Source: Dyella sp. RRB7
Lineage (GTDB): Bacteria > Pseudomonadota > Gammaproteobacteria > Xanthomonadales > Rhodanobacteraceae
Length of the DNA stretch: 64,000 nucleotides
Assembly: GCF_022761115.1 (NCBI RefSeq)
Contig: NZ_JAKWJS010000004.1
Location: 1 to 64,000 of the forward strand
Reading direction: 5' to 3'
The position numbers were made by a program, and so were the translations under genes. The first letter of the stretch is position 1. Each line of letters begins with the position of its first letter. The notes under the pieces are model-generated. The model ran no database searches, had not been told where the DNA came from, and was given only the letters and a program-made list of their open reading frames with translations. This document shows, piece after piece, positions 56,391-64,000 of this stretch.

Positions 56391-58823
56391 ATGAAATTCT
56401 CCGAGAACTGGTTGCGCGAACTGGTCGAGATCGACGCGGACCGCGCGGTACTGGCCCATGCGCTGACCATGGCCGGCCTGGAAGTGGAAGAACTCACCCC
56501 GCTGGGTGAAGGTCTGGACGGTGTCGTCGTCGCTGAAATCATCGGCGCCGAAAAGCATCCCGAGGCCGATCGGCTGCAGGTGTGCAAGGTGGATGCGGGG
56601 CAGGGCGAGCCGCTGCAGATCGTCTGCGGCGCGCCGAATGCGCGCGTGGGCATCAAGGTGCCGCTCGCCACCGTGGGCGCCACCTTGCCCGGCGGCATCA
56701 ACATCAAGGCAGCCAAGCTGCGCGGCGTGGAGTCGTTCGGCATGCTGTGCTCGGCCAAGGAGCTGGGCATCGATGCCGATGCGTCCGGCCTGCTGGAACT
56801 GCCGGCCGATGCGCCGGTGGGCCAGCCGCTTGCTGCCTACCTGGGGCTGCCCGATGCCAGCATCGAGCTCAAGCTCACCCCGAACCGTCCCGATTGCCTG
56901 GGCTTGTTCGGCCTGGCGCATGACGTGGCCGCCCTGTTCGGCAGCCACGTGAAGACGGGCGAGCAGGTGGCGGCGCCGGTCAGCAGCGAGGCGCGTCGTG
57001 GCATTCGCCTGGAAGCCGGTGTCGACGCACCGCGTTATCTTGGCCGCATTGTCGAAGGCATCGACCCGAAAGCACGCACGCCACTGTGGCTGGCCGAGCG
57101 CCTGCGACGCGCCGGGCTGCGTCCCATCAGCGCCGTGGTCGACATCACCAACTATGTGATGCTCGAACTGGGGCAGCCGCTGCATGCGTTCGACAACACC
57201 AAGCTCAATGGCGACATCGTGGTGCGTCACGCGCGCGCCGGTGAAACGCTCAAGCTGCTCGATGGCTCCGAGGCCAAGCTCGACGAAGGCTTCCTGCTGA
57301 TCGCCGATGAGCAGAACGGCCTGGCGGTCGCCGGCGTGATGGGCGGCTTCGATTCGCGCGTTACCGACGACACGCACGATGTGTTCCTGGAGGCCGCGCA
57401 TTTTGCGCCCGCCGCGATCATGGGTCGTGCGCGCAAGCTCGGCATGCATACCGATGCCTCGCATCGCTTCGAGCGTGGCGTCGACCCGGCGCTGCCGCGC
57501 CGCGCGCTGGAGCGCGCTACCGAACTGCTGCTCTCCATCGCCGGCGGCAAGGCAGGCCCGGTGCTGGTGGCGGAGAATCTGGCCGACCTGCCGAAGCCGG
57601 CCACGGTGACGCTGCGCCGCGCCCGGCTCAAGCGCGTGCTGGGCGTCGACGTGGCCGACGCCGAAGTCGCCCGCATCTTCACCGCGCTGGGCATGCAGGT
57701 GGTGCCGCAGGCCGATGGCTGGCAGGTCACCGCACCCAGCAGTCGTTTCGATATCGAGCGCGAAGAAGACCTCATCGAGGAAGTCGCGCGCATCCATGGC
57801 TACGACAATATCCCCACGCATACCCCGGCCGGTGCACTGACCCTGGCGGTCGAGCCAGAAGGGCGCCTCAACGAATTGGCCGTGCGTGAGCAGCTGGCGG
57901 CCCGCGGTTACTACGAAGCAGTCAACCTGGCCTTTGTCGGCAACGACCTGCTTCAGCGTTGGGGCATGACCGAACAGCTGGTGCCGTTGGCCAATCCGCT
58001 GTCGGCCGACCTGGCCGTGATGCGCCCCTCGCTGTTGCCGGGCCTGATCGTGGCGCTGTCGCACAACCGTGCCCGCCAGCAGGAACGGGTGCGCCTGTTC
58101 GAGCTGGGCCGTGTCTTTGGTTCAGGCGGATCCCTCCGCGAAGAACCGGCCATCCATGGCCGGACTCCTCAACAAGCGGCCCCTGCCCCGGTGGAGACCC
58201 CGTCGCTGGCCCTGGTGGCCTGCGGCACGGCACACGCCGAACAGTGGGGCGAAGTGGCACGCACGCTCGATTTCCATGACCTCAAGGGCGACCTCGATGC
58301 CCTGATCGCCTGGGGCGGTGAGCCGCAGCGCTGGGCCGTCCATGCCGACGACTTGCCGGCCTGGTTGCACCCGGGTCGCGGCGCCCGTGTGACCCGTGAT
58401 GGGGTTACCGTCGGCTACCTGGGCGCGCTGCATCCGCAGCTGGCTAAAGCCCTGGACTTGGGCGCCGATGTCCACGTGCTGGAGCTCGAACTGGAACCGG
58501 TGCTGGGCCGCCGCCTGCCCAAGGCGCAGCCGGTGCCCCGCTTCCCGTCCGTGCGCCGGGATATCGCGGTGGACGTACCCGAAGAGGTCAGCTGGTCACA
58601 GATTGAGCAGGCGGTCCGGCAGGCGCTGGGCGGCCAGCTCAAGGAGCTGCGCCTGTTCGACCGTTACAGCGGCAAAGGGGTCGAAGCGGGCCGAAAGAGT
58701 CTCGCTATGGGCTTGATTTTACAGGACGCTTCACGCACCCTTACCGACGACGACGCCGACCGTAACATACGTGAAGCAGTCGCAGCGTTGGAGACGGCAT
58801 GCAAGGCGAGATTGCGAGGATAA
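56391..58823 (+). CDS. pheT: Phenylalanyl-tRNA synthetase beta subunit
   Basis: An 810-residue protein, about 15 longer than E. coli PheT. Domains in order: tRNA-binding EMAP-like (residues 40-150), B3/B4 editing, B5, core, and the C-terminal FDX-ACB domain ([18 protein letters not shown]). Around residues 584-595 the in-frame insertion [12 protein letters not shown] is encoded by a palindromic repeat that also lies in the thrS leader. It sits at a surface-loop-like site after ELGRVF. The start MKFSENWL is the conserved one. Confidence 0.98.
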   Translation: MKFSENWLRELVEIDADRAVLAHALTMAGLEVEELTPLGEGLDGVVVAEIIGAEKHPEADRLQVCKVDAGQGEPLQIVCGAPNARVGIKVPLATVGATLPGGINIKAAKLRGVESFGMLCSAKELGIDADASGLLELPADAPVGQPLAAYLGLPDASIELKLTPNRPDCLGLFGLAHDVAALFGSHVKTGEQVAAPVSSEARRGIRLEAGVDAPRYLGRIVEGIDPKARTPLWLAERLRRAGLRPISAVVDITNYVMLELGQPLHAFDNTKLNGDIVVRHARAGETLKLLDGSEAKLDEGFLLIADEQNGLAVAGVMGGFDSRVTDDTHDVFLEAAHFAPAAIMGRARKLGMHTDASHRFERGVDPALPRRALERATELLLSIAGGKAGPVLVAENLADLPKPATVTLRRARLKRVLGVDVADAEVARIFTALGMQVVPQADGWQVTAPSSRFDIEREEDLIEEVARIHGYDNIPTHTPAGALTLAVEPEGRLNELAVREQLAARGYYEAVNLAFVGNDLLQRWGMTEQLVPLANPLSADLAVMRPSLLPGLIVALSHNRARQQERVRLFELGRVFGSGGSLREEPAIHGRTPQQAAPAPVETPSLALVACGTAHAEQWGEVARTLDFHDLKGDLDALIAWGGEPQRWAVHADDLPAWLHPGRGARVTRDGVTVGYLGALHPQLAKALDLGADVHVLELELEPVLGRRLPKAQPVPRFPSVRRDIAVDVPEEVSWSQIEQAVRQALGGQLKELRLFDRYSGKGVEAGRKSLAMGLILQDASRTLTDDDADRNIREAVAALETACKARLRG
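58146..58171. repeat. Palindromic repeat inside pheT
   Basis: A CCGGCCAT-CC-ATGGCCGG core plus ACTCCTCA, identical to the thrS leader copy. It is translated in frame in PheT. Confidence 0.85.
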
Positions 58824-58824
58824 G

Positions 58825-59124
58825 ATGGCGCTGACCAAGGCGGAGATGGCAGAGCGCCTTTTCCTCGAAGTTGGCCTCAACAAGCGTGAGGCAAAAGAAT
58901 TCGTGGACGCCTATTTCGAGGTGGTCCGCGAAGCATTGGAAAAGGGTGAGCAGGTCAAGCTGTCGGGTTTCGGCAATTTCGACCTGCGACAGAAGAACCA
59001 GCGACCGGGGCGCAATCCCAAGACGGGCGAGGAAATTCCTATTTCCGCACGTCGGGTAGTGACGTTCCGACCGGGTCAGAAACTCAAGGTGCGAGTCGAG
59101 GGCTATGCTGGACCAAGGGAATAA
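58825..59124 (+). CDS. ihfA: Integration host factor subunit alpha
   Basis: A 99-residue DNABII protein: [28 protein letters not shown], the beta-arm [12 protein letters not shown] with the DNA-intercalating Pro, and [11 protein letters not shown]. With IhfB it bends DNA sharply at specific sites. RpoN-dependent promoters, such as those found at the pilin genes, often need IHF. It starts 1 bp after the pheT stop (GAGGATAAG precedes the ATG), so it is part of the pheST operon. Confidence 0.97.
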   Translation: MALTKAEMAERLFLEVGLNKREAKEFVDAYFEVVREALEKGEQVKLSGFGNFDLRQKNQRPGRNPKTGEEIPISARRVVTFRPGQKLKVRVEGYAGPRE

Positions 59125-59461
59125 CACCGAACTCCCCGCCATTCCGGCGAAGCGCTACTTCACCATTGGTGAGGTCAGTGAACTGTGCGGCGTGAAGCCG
59201 CACGTGCTGCGCTATTGGGAGCAGGAATTTCCAGCCCTCAATCCGGTCAAGCGCCGCGGCAACCGCCGTTATTACCAGCGTCACGATGTGCTGATGATCC
59301 GGCAGATCCGCGGCCTGCTGTACGACGAAGGCTTCACCATCACTGGCGCCCGTGCACGGCTGGAAGGCCCGCAGGCGCGCATGGAGTCGAGCATCTCCCA
59401 CCAGATCGTGCGCCAGGTGCGCATGGAACTGGAAGAGGTGCTGGCGCTGCTGCGCCGCTGA
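59105..59461 (+). CDS. MerR-family transcriptional regulator
   Basis: A 118-residue regulator with the winged-helix N-domain ([47 protein letters not shown]) and a short dimerisation helix. There is no sensor domain or metal-binding cysteine cluster. This small MerR is a constant partner of ihfA in gamma- and betaproteobacteria, target unknown. It overlaps ihfA by 20 bp; tRNA-Pro follows. Confidence 0.93.
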   Translation: MLDQGNNTELPAIPAKRYFTIGEVSELCGVKPHVLRYWEQEFPALNPVKRRGNRRYYQRHDVLMIRQIRGLLYDEGFTITGARARLEGPQARMESSISHQIVRQVRMELEEVLALLRR

Positions 59462-59533
59462 GCAATAAAACCACTGCCAATGGCTTCCGGTGCTACCGGC
59501 TAAGCTGGTAGACTTATCGACTTGCCGCATCGT

Positions 59534-59610
59534 CGGGGCGTAGCGCAGCCTGGTAGCGCATCTGCCTGGGGGGCAGAGGGTCGTGGGTTCGAATCCCGCC
59601 GTCCCGACCA
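59534..59610 (+). tRNA. tRNA-Pro (GGG)
   Basis: Acceptor CGGGGCG/CGTCCCG (one G-T pair), D arm AGCGCAGCCTGGTAGCGC, anticodon arm TCTGC-CTGGGGG-GCAGA with GGG, T arm GTGGGTTCGAATCCCGC, encoded CCA. tRNA-Pro behind ihfA-merR is a known integration target of genomic islands, but no att duplication is visible here. Confidence 0.97.
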
Positions 59611-59627
59611 ATTCGGCAAGTGACATG

Positions 59628-59655
59628 AAAAACGGCGCCCTGGGGCGCCGTTTTT
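59628..59655 (+). terminator. Terminator after tRNA-Pro
   Basis: A 13-bp perfect stem AAAAACGGCGCCC/GGGCGCCGTTTTT with a 2-nt loop, then GTTTG. Confidence 0.9.
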
Positions 59656-59744
59656 GTTTGCGTGAAAGTCAGTACCCGTTGCAACGTGCGATGGTGCAAG
59701 GCGCCGGCGATAACGGCGAACGCCCGGGCGTCAACGCCTGCGCA

Positions 59745-59942
59745 TTACCGGCGATAGCGGGTATTGGGCGCGAGCGGGCGGGCCGGGGACACGCCCGGGT
59801 GGGATGAATCCCTGACGAAGTGGGACGTGGTCCGATAGGTGGGAGTCGCCTCATCCGGTGCGGGACGCTGCTTGAGGTCCTGCGTGCCGCCATAGACGAG
59901 GTGAATATCCGCGACGGATATGTGCTTGGATGGTGGATTCAT
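59745..59942 (-). CDS. Hypothetical small protein
   Basis: A 65-residue frame starting MNPPSKHISVADIHLVYGG, polar, proline-rich in its C-terminal half, with no signal peptide or membrane helix. GGGAG lies 7 nt before the ATG; an ATG 6 bp earlier is too close to it. No family recognised; it could be a chance ORF. Confidence 0.4.
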   Translation of the reverse strand: MNPPSKHISVADIHLVYGGTQDLKQRPAPDEATPTYRTTSHFVRDSSHPGVSPARPLAPNTRYRR

Positions 59943-60189
59943 CGCCATACTCCCGATGGGATCTGAGTTACGCAGATCGGCAAACCAGTGTTCCGAATCC
60001 TCGAAAACCTCGAGGCGCTCACTCAGTGGGCGGTGAAACCATGACCGATGGACAGGACACGGCGACACGGCGTGGCTCCACCATACGCCATCTGGCTGGG
60101 GATTGCCTTAAGCGGGGACGCCACGCCTATGCGGCCCTGCGGGTCTCACGGGCGGCGAGCGCGGATCGGTCATGGAACGGCCGAAATGC

Positions 60190-60408
60190 TCAGACCTTTC
60201 CTTCGCGATGCGCATCGACAAAGGATTTGGCCTGCTCGAGCATCCAGGGGCCGAACGTTGCCTTGCCCAAGCGGGCGCGCAAGCCGGGATAAGGCTGGTA
60301 CAGCACCTCGTCGCCGGCCAGCGTGATGGTGAAGCTTTCGCCGGTGCAGCGGATCAGGTAGCCGCAGTAGCGGAACGTGGTTTTGTCGATGACGGAAGGA
60401 ATGGTCAT
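60190..60408 (-). CDS. Hypothetical small protein
   Basis: A 72-residue protein starting MTIPSVIDKTTFRYCGYLIRC, with balanced, globular-looking composition (alternating strand-like YCGYLIRCTGESFTITLAGDEV, then a helix WMLEQAKSFVDAHREG). This resembles a real conserved protein more than a random frame. No name can be given. Confidence 0.55.
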   Translation of the reverse strand: MTIPSVIDKTTFRYCGYLIRCTGESFTITLAGDEVLYQPYPGLRARLGKATFGPWMLEQAKSFVDAHREGKV

Positions 60409-60445
60409 AAGTGTCCGTGGCGGGAAGGCAGTGCGCGGCGGGTGA

Positions 60446-60736
60446 TCAATGCAGGCGGTGGTACCAAAGGGACTCCATGCCGCGCATGGTGATCCAGACC
60501 TGTGTCCGGCGTAATGCGATGAGGTGTTGTTCCAGTAACCGGCGCATGTCTTCGAAATGACCCGGCACGAGGACGCAGACCGGGCTGCGCAGGTTGATGC
60601 TGCGCAACAGCCCCCACTGGTCGGGAGTCAGTTGGGCAGGGGGAGCTTGGGCGTGGCCGGCGGCGTGGGGCCGCCGCGAAAGCGACAAGGTGGACAGCAG
60701 CGTGGCGACAGGTGCCTGAAGCGAATGCGGATACAT
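60446..60736 (-). CDS. Hypothetical protein
   Basis: A 96-residue frame with CGGAGG nine bases before the ATG. The N-terminal third is Ala/Pro/His-rich; the C-terminal part (LTPDQWGLLRSINLRSPVCVLVPGHFEDMRRLLEQHLIALR) looks like a folded helix-strand unit. It lies 37 bp upstream of the 72-residue protein gene on the same strand, so the two may form one unit. Confidence 0.5.
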   Translation of the reverse strand: MYPHSLQAPVATLLSTLSLSRRPHAAGHAQAPPAQLTPDQWGLLRSINLRSPVCVLVPGHFEDMRRLLEQHLIALRRTQVWITMRGMESLWYHRLH

Positions 60737-61099
60737 GCCAGATGCCTCCGAGCTTGGTTCGGCAGGGCATTGCCTGGTGGAGCTTGGCTTTCGTGTGAAT
60801 CGAGCCGCTGGGTGATTCGGTCACGGGCCAGCCGTCAGGAACGCATGGAGGCGAGCCGGAACCCGCCACAGGGGCAAGTCGTCGGTCTCGACGGGGATCA
60901 ACGTTGCGCGGCATGCTGCTGGGCGGCGCTTGGTTGAGACCTGGCCTGCTCCTGATGAGGGGGAGCAAGTCGAAGGTGGGTCGGCGTAAACACACGACGG
61001 CAACACCTACCGCCCTGACCCTACACCTTTCGGGCGCACGGTTTTGTTATCCGGCGGGCCGGTGTTGTAACCGGCAAGCGGGAGGACTAGCGTGGATCG
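60737..61099. other. Intergenic gap
   Basis: No frame with a plausible protein composition or ribosome site, no repeat and no RNA fold recognised. GGAGG at 61081-61085 belongs to the start region of the next small ORF. Confidence 0.4.
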
Positions 61100-61342
61100 A
61101 TGTCCCGTCAGGCCGCCCACATGGGTCCCATCAGCGTCGAAACCTGGGCCCAGGGCCCGGATCCTGATGGCCAGTGGCGTGGCCATTGGAACCTGGTTTC
61201 CGAGGGCGAGGCCATACCGGGGCGGTATGGCCAGACGATCTATCTGTATCGATCCGAGACCGAGGCGCGCGGTGCGGCGATGGGCCTGGGCGAGATGGAC
61301 CGGCGCAATCTGAAGGCCATCCTCCGCGTGTTCCGCCGCTAG
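61100..61342 (+). CDS. Hypothetical small protein
   Basis: An 80-residue frame (or 73 residues from the ATG at 61121, MGPISVETW). It is rich in Trp/Gly/Tyr, with WRGHWNLVSEGEAIPGRYGQTIYLYRSETEARGAAM, a strand-strand-helix look. It stops 9 bp before the end of the convergent serA. Probably real; no family known to me. Confidence 0.5.
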   Translation: MSRQAAHMGPISVETWAQGPDPDGQWRGHWNLVSEGEAIPGRYGQTIYLYRSETEARGAAMGLGEMDRRNLKAILRVFRR

Positions 61343-61351
61343 GCCCTGGGC

Positions 61352-62584
61352 TCAGTAAAGCACGCGACTGCGCAGCGTCCCCGGAATCGTCGACAGCTTG
61401 TCCCTGAGCGCGGCGGACTGCTTTTCGTCGGCGGACACGTCGATCACCACGTAGCCCACTTCGCTGTCGGTCTGCAGGAACTGCGCGTCGATATTGATGT
61501 TGCCCGCCGAGAACAGCTCATTGATGCGCGAGAGCACGCCCGGCACGTTGCGATGAATGTGCAGCAGGCGGCGGCTGTGCGGGTGCTCGGGCAGCGACAC
61601 CTCGGGGAAATTCACCGCCGAGAGGGTCGAGCCGTTGTCGCTGTAGCGCACCAGCTTGCTCGCCACCTCGATGCCGATGTTGTCCTGCGCTTCCAGCGTG
61701 CTGCCGCCGATATGCGGGGTGAGGATGACGTTGTCCATGCCCACCAGCGGTGAGACGAATGCGTCATCGTTGCCCTTGGGCTCCACCGGGAACACGTCCA
61801 CCGCGGCGCCGGCGAGATGGCCCGAACGGAGCGAGGCGGCGAGCGCGTCGATATCGACCACGGTGCCGCGCGACGCGTTGATCAGCAGCGAACCCTGGCG
61901 CATGCGGGCCAGCTCGGCGGCGCCGATCATCAGCCGCGTGGCGGTGGTTTCCGGCACGTGCAAGGTGACCACGTCGGCGCGTTCGAGCAGATCGTCCAGG
62001 CTGTCGGCGGCGCGGGCATTGCCCAGCGACAGCTTGGATTCGATGTCGTGGAAGATCACGCGCATGCCCAGGCTTTCGGCCAGCACGCCGATCTGGGTGC
62101 CGATATGGCCGTAGCCGACGATGCCCAGCACCTTGTCGCGCGCCTCGAAGCTGCCGGCCGCCGACTTGGTCCAGCCGCCGCGATGGCACAGAGCATTTTT
62201 CTGCGGGATGCCGCGCAACAGCATGATGGCCTCGGCGATCACCAGTTCGGCCACGCTGCGCGTGTTGGAGTAGGGCGCATTGAAGACGGGTACGCCAAGG
62301 CGGCGCGCGGCGCCAAGGTCCACCTGATTGGTGCCGATGCAGAAGCAGCCCACGGCGATTAGACGTTTAGCCTGCTGAAGCACCTCGTCGGTCAGGTGCG
62401 TGCGCGAGCGGATGCCCACGATGTGCGCGTCGGCGATGCGGGCTTTCAGCTCGTCTTCCGGCAAGGCCTTTTCGTGAAATTCGATCTGGCTGTAGCCGGC
62501 GCGGCGGAAGCTTTCCACGGCGCTGCGGCTGACGCCTTCGAGCAGGAGCACCTTGATGTCTTGTTTGGGAAACGAGGTCTTCAT
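61352..62584 (-). CDS. serA: D-3-phosphoglycerate dehydrogenase
   Basis: A 410-residue enzyme, exactly the E. coli length: substrate domain (IRSRTHLTDEVL), NAD domain with GIVGYGHIGTQIG, catalytic Arg in NASRGTVVD, Glu, and His in ILTPHIGGST. A C-terminal ACT domain (HRNVPGVLSRINELFSAGNINIDAQFLQT) binds serine for feedback inhibition. First step of serine synthesis. Enzymes of this type can also reduce 2-oxoglutarate to D-2-hydroxyglutarate, which makes the divergent neighbour meaningful. The start MKTSFPKQD fits the family. Confidence 0.97.
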   Translation of the reverse strand: MKTSFPKQDIKVLLLEGVSRSAVESFRRAGYSQIEFHEKALPEDELKARIADAHIVGIRSRTHLTDEVLQQAKRLIAVGCFCIGTNQVDLGAARRLGVPVFNAPYSNTRSVAELVIAEAIMLLRGIPQKNALCHRGGWTKSAAGSFEARDKVLGIVGYGHIGTQIGVLAESLGMRVIFHDIESKLSLGNARAADSLDDLLERADVVTLHVPETTATRLMIGAAELARMRQGSLLINASRGTVVDIDALAASLRSGHLAGAAVDVFPVEPKGNDDAFVSPLVGMDNVILTPHIGGSTLEAQDNIGIEVASKLVRYSDNGSTLSAVNFPEVSLPEHPHSRRLLHIHRNVPGVLSRINELFSAGNINIDAQFLQTDSEVGYVVIDVSADEKQSAALRDKLSTIPGTLRSRVLY

Positions 62585-62705
62585 GGGCCATGGCGCAGGA
62601 GGGTACCCCTTCACTATGCCAGACCTTGAGACCAATTTGCGGCGTCGCAGCACTGGACGCTGCCGGCCGCCGCTGGCAGGCTGCACGGACATCCCAGGAG
62701 CCTTC

Positions 62706-64000
62706 ATGACCGATGTCCGCCTGGCCGATCTCGCCGATCGGCTGCCCACGCTTCGACTGCTGACCGATGCCGCCGACCTGGAGCACTACGGTCGCGACTG
62801 GACCCGCCGCTGGACCCCGGCGCCGCTGGCCATTGCGCTGCCGGCCGAGGTGGCCCAGGTGCAGGCGATCGTGCGCTGGGCGAACGAGCATGGCGTCGCC
62901 ATCGTGCCCTCGGGCGGGCGTACCGGTCTGTCTGGCGGCGCCGTTGCCGCCCACGGCGAGCTGGTGTTGAGCCTGGAGCGCATGAACCGCGTGCTCGGCT
63001 TCGACGCGGTAGATCGCACGCTCACCGTGCAAGCGGGCATGACCTTGCATGCCGTCCACGAGGCGGCACGCGAGCACGGGCTGATCTATCCGGTGGATTT
63101 CGCGGCCCGTGGCTCGTGTTCCATCGGGGGCAATATCGCCACCAACGCGGGCGGCATCCGCGTGATCCGCTACGGCAACACGCGCGAATGGATTGCAGGC
63201 TTGACCGTGGTGGCGGGCAACGGCGAGTTGTTGCAGCTCAATCGCGGGCTGATCAAGAACTCCAGCGGCTACGACTTGCGTCAACTGCTGATCGGCTCGG
63301 AAGGCACGCTGGGTGTGATGGTGGAGGCGACGCTGCGGCTCACCGACCCGCCGCCGCCGTCGCAGGTGATGCTGCTGGCCTTGCCGAGCATGGACGCGCT
63401 GATGGAGGTATTTGCGCTGTTCCGTTCGAAGCTGGCGTTGCAGGCGTTCGAGTTCTTTACCGATGTCGCGCTGCGCCACGTGCTGGCGCACGGGGCGCAG
63501 CGGGCGATCGAGGGCGAGCATCCGTATTACGTGGTGACCGAGTTCGACTTGGACAACGCTGCGCAGGATGCCGCGCTGGCGGCGTTCGAGCTGGGCGTGG
63601 AGCACGGCTGGATCAGCGATGGCGTGCTGGCGCAAAGCGAGGCGCAGGCGGCCGCGCTGTGGCGCCTGCGCGAAGGCATCACCGAAAGCCTGGCGCCGCA
63701 TCGCCCGTACAAGAACGATATCTCGCTGCGCATCAGCGCGCTGCCGGCCTTCCTGCATGAAATCCAGGCCTTGCTGGGGCGGGAGTATCCGCATTTCGAA
63801 GTGGTGTGGTTCGGCCACATCGGCGATGGCAACCTGCATATCAACGTATTGCGTCCGGCCGAGCTCACCGAGGCCGAGTTCATCGCGCAGTGCGAGCATG
63901 TCACCAAGTTGCTGGCCGAGACCTTGCGGCGCCATGGCGGCAGCATTTCGGCCGAGCACGGCATTGGCCTGGTCAAGCGCGCTTACCTGGGGAGCACGCG
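62706..64000 (+). CDS. FAD-binding oxidoreductase, D-2-hydroxyglutarate dehydrogenase-like (truncated by window end)
   Basis: At least 431 residues, open at the window edge. PCMH-type FAD domain (AIVPSGGRTGLSGGA...VDFAARGSCSIGGNIATNAGG...LIGSEGTLGVMVEATLRL), then the FAD-oxidase C-terminal domain with FGHIGDGNLHIN (metal-binding histidines) and the C-terminal SAEHGIGLVKR. This is the GlcD/D2HGDH/D-lactate dehydrogenase family. Next to serA, D-2-hydroxyglutarate is the most likely substrate; in Pseudomonas such an enzyme removes the product SerA makes from 2-oxoglutarate. AGGAG precedes the ATG. Confidence 0.85.
   Translation, partial: MTDVRLADLADRLPTLRLLTDAADLEHYGRDWTRRWTPAPLAIALPAEVAQVQAIVRWANEHGVAIVPSGGRTGLSGGAVAAHGELVLSLERMNRVLGFDAVDRTLTVQAGMTLHAVHEAAREHGLIYPVDFAARGSCSIGGNIATNAGGIRVIRYGNTREWIAGLTVVAGNGELLQLNRGLIKNSSGYDLRQLLIGSEGTLGVMVEATLRLTDPPPPSQVMLLALPSMDALMEVFALFRSKLALQAFEFFTDVALRHVLAHGAQRAIEGEHPYYVVTEFDLDNAAQDAALAAFELGVEHGWISDGVLAQSEAQAAALWRLREGITESLAPHRPYKNDISLRISALPAFLHEIQALLGREYPHFEVVWFGHIGDGNLHINVLRPAELTEAEFIAQCEHVTKLLAETLRRHGGSISAEHGIGLVKRAYLGST

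Noticed and set aside
59534-59610. tRNA-Pro as an integrated-element attachment site
   Set aside because: No integrase gene and no repeated tRNA 3' end seen in the following 4 kb.
62367-63959. 530-codon minus-strand frame opposite the flavoprotein gene
   Set aside because: Shadow; runs through serA upstream region and lacks motifs.

Overview
The window reads as chromosome from a high-GC gammaproteobacterium of the Xanthomonadales (Lysobacterales). The best guess is family Rhodanobacteraceae (Dyella, Luteibacter or Rhodanobacter type). The grounds are the gene order (thrS-infC-rpmI-rplT-pheST-ihfA-merR-tRNA-Pro; miaB-ybeZ-ybeY-ybeX; petABC-sspA-sspB), large TonB-dependent receptors, GTAGGAGC-type repetitive hairpins and class IV type pilins. 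The genus assignment is inference.

Left part (1-14763), the accessory region. It runs from a partial IS3-family element at the left edge to a complete 1153-bp IS5-family element (13607-14759) that still has its TTAG target duplication. Between them, mostly on the minus strand and visibly poorer in GC than the rest, lie two type IV major-pilin genes, each with a good sigma-54 (-24/-12) promoter match. With them are three related GT-C-like membrane proteins (two with a clear helical C-terminal tail), an EptA-type phosphoethanolamine transferase and a YbhN/LPG-synthase-type membrane protein. The likeliest reading is a pilin (or surface-glycan) modification locus. A plus-strand S9 peptidase gene sits inside it.

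Middle part (14788-38134), core genes. Minus-strand block: corA, an Lnb-type (DUF4105) protein, ybeX/corC, ybeY, ybeZ/phoH, miaB. The Lnb-type gene occupies the place where E. coli has lnt. Next come a lytic transglycosylase and a DegS-like periplasmic protease (convergent), the cytochrome bc1 operon petABC, sspA/sspB (stringent response and ClpXP adaptor), DUF3301, nadC with a DUF1631 gene, a Trm112-like gene, purEK, sodB, grxD, an SDR, marC and a fused two-domain acyltransferase of the ornithine-lipid OlsF type.

Right part (38135-64000). Two TonB-dependent receptors (the second Oar-like) with strong terminators are followed by ppnN, tRNA-Asn, a small lipoprotein, an orphan FimT/GspH pseudopilin, uvrB, tRNA-Val, a HemJ-like protein and a nucleotide-sugar epimerase. 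Then comes the translation cluster thrS-infC-rpmI-rplT-pheS-pheT-ihfA-merR-tRNA-Pro. In it, infC appears to start at ATC, the thrS leader is hairpin-rich, and a palindromic repeat from that leader recurs in frame inside pheT. A patch of small uncharacterised ORFs leads to serA, divergently paired with a D-2-hydroxyglutarate-dehydrogenase-like flavoprotein cut by the window end.

No CRISPR array, rRNA gene, prophage or replication origin was seen.
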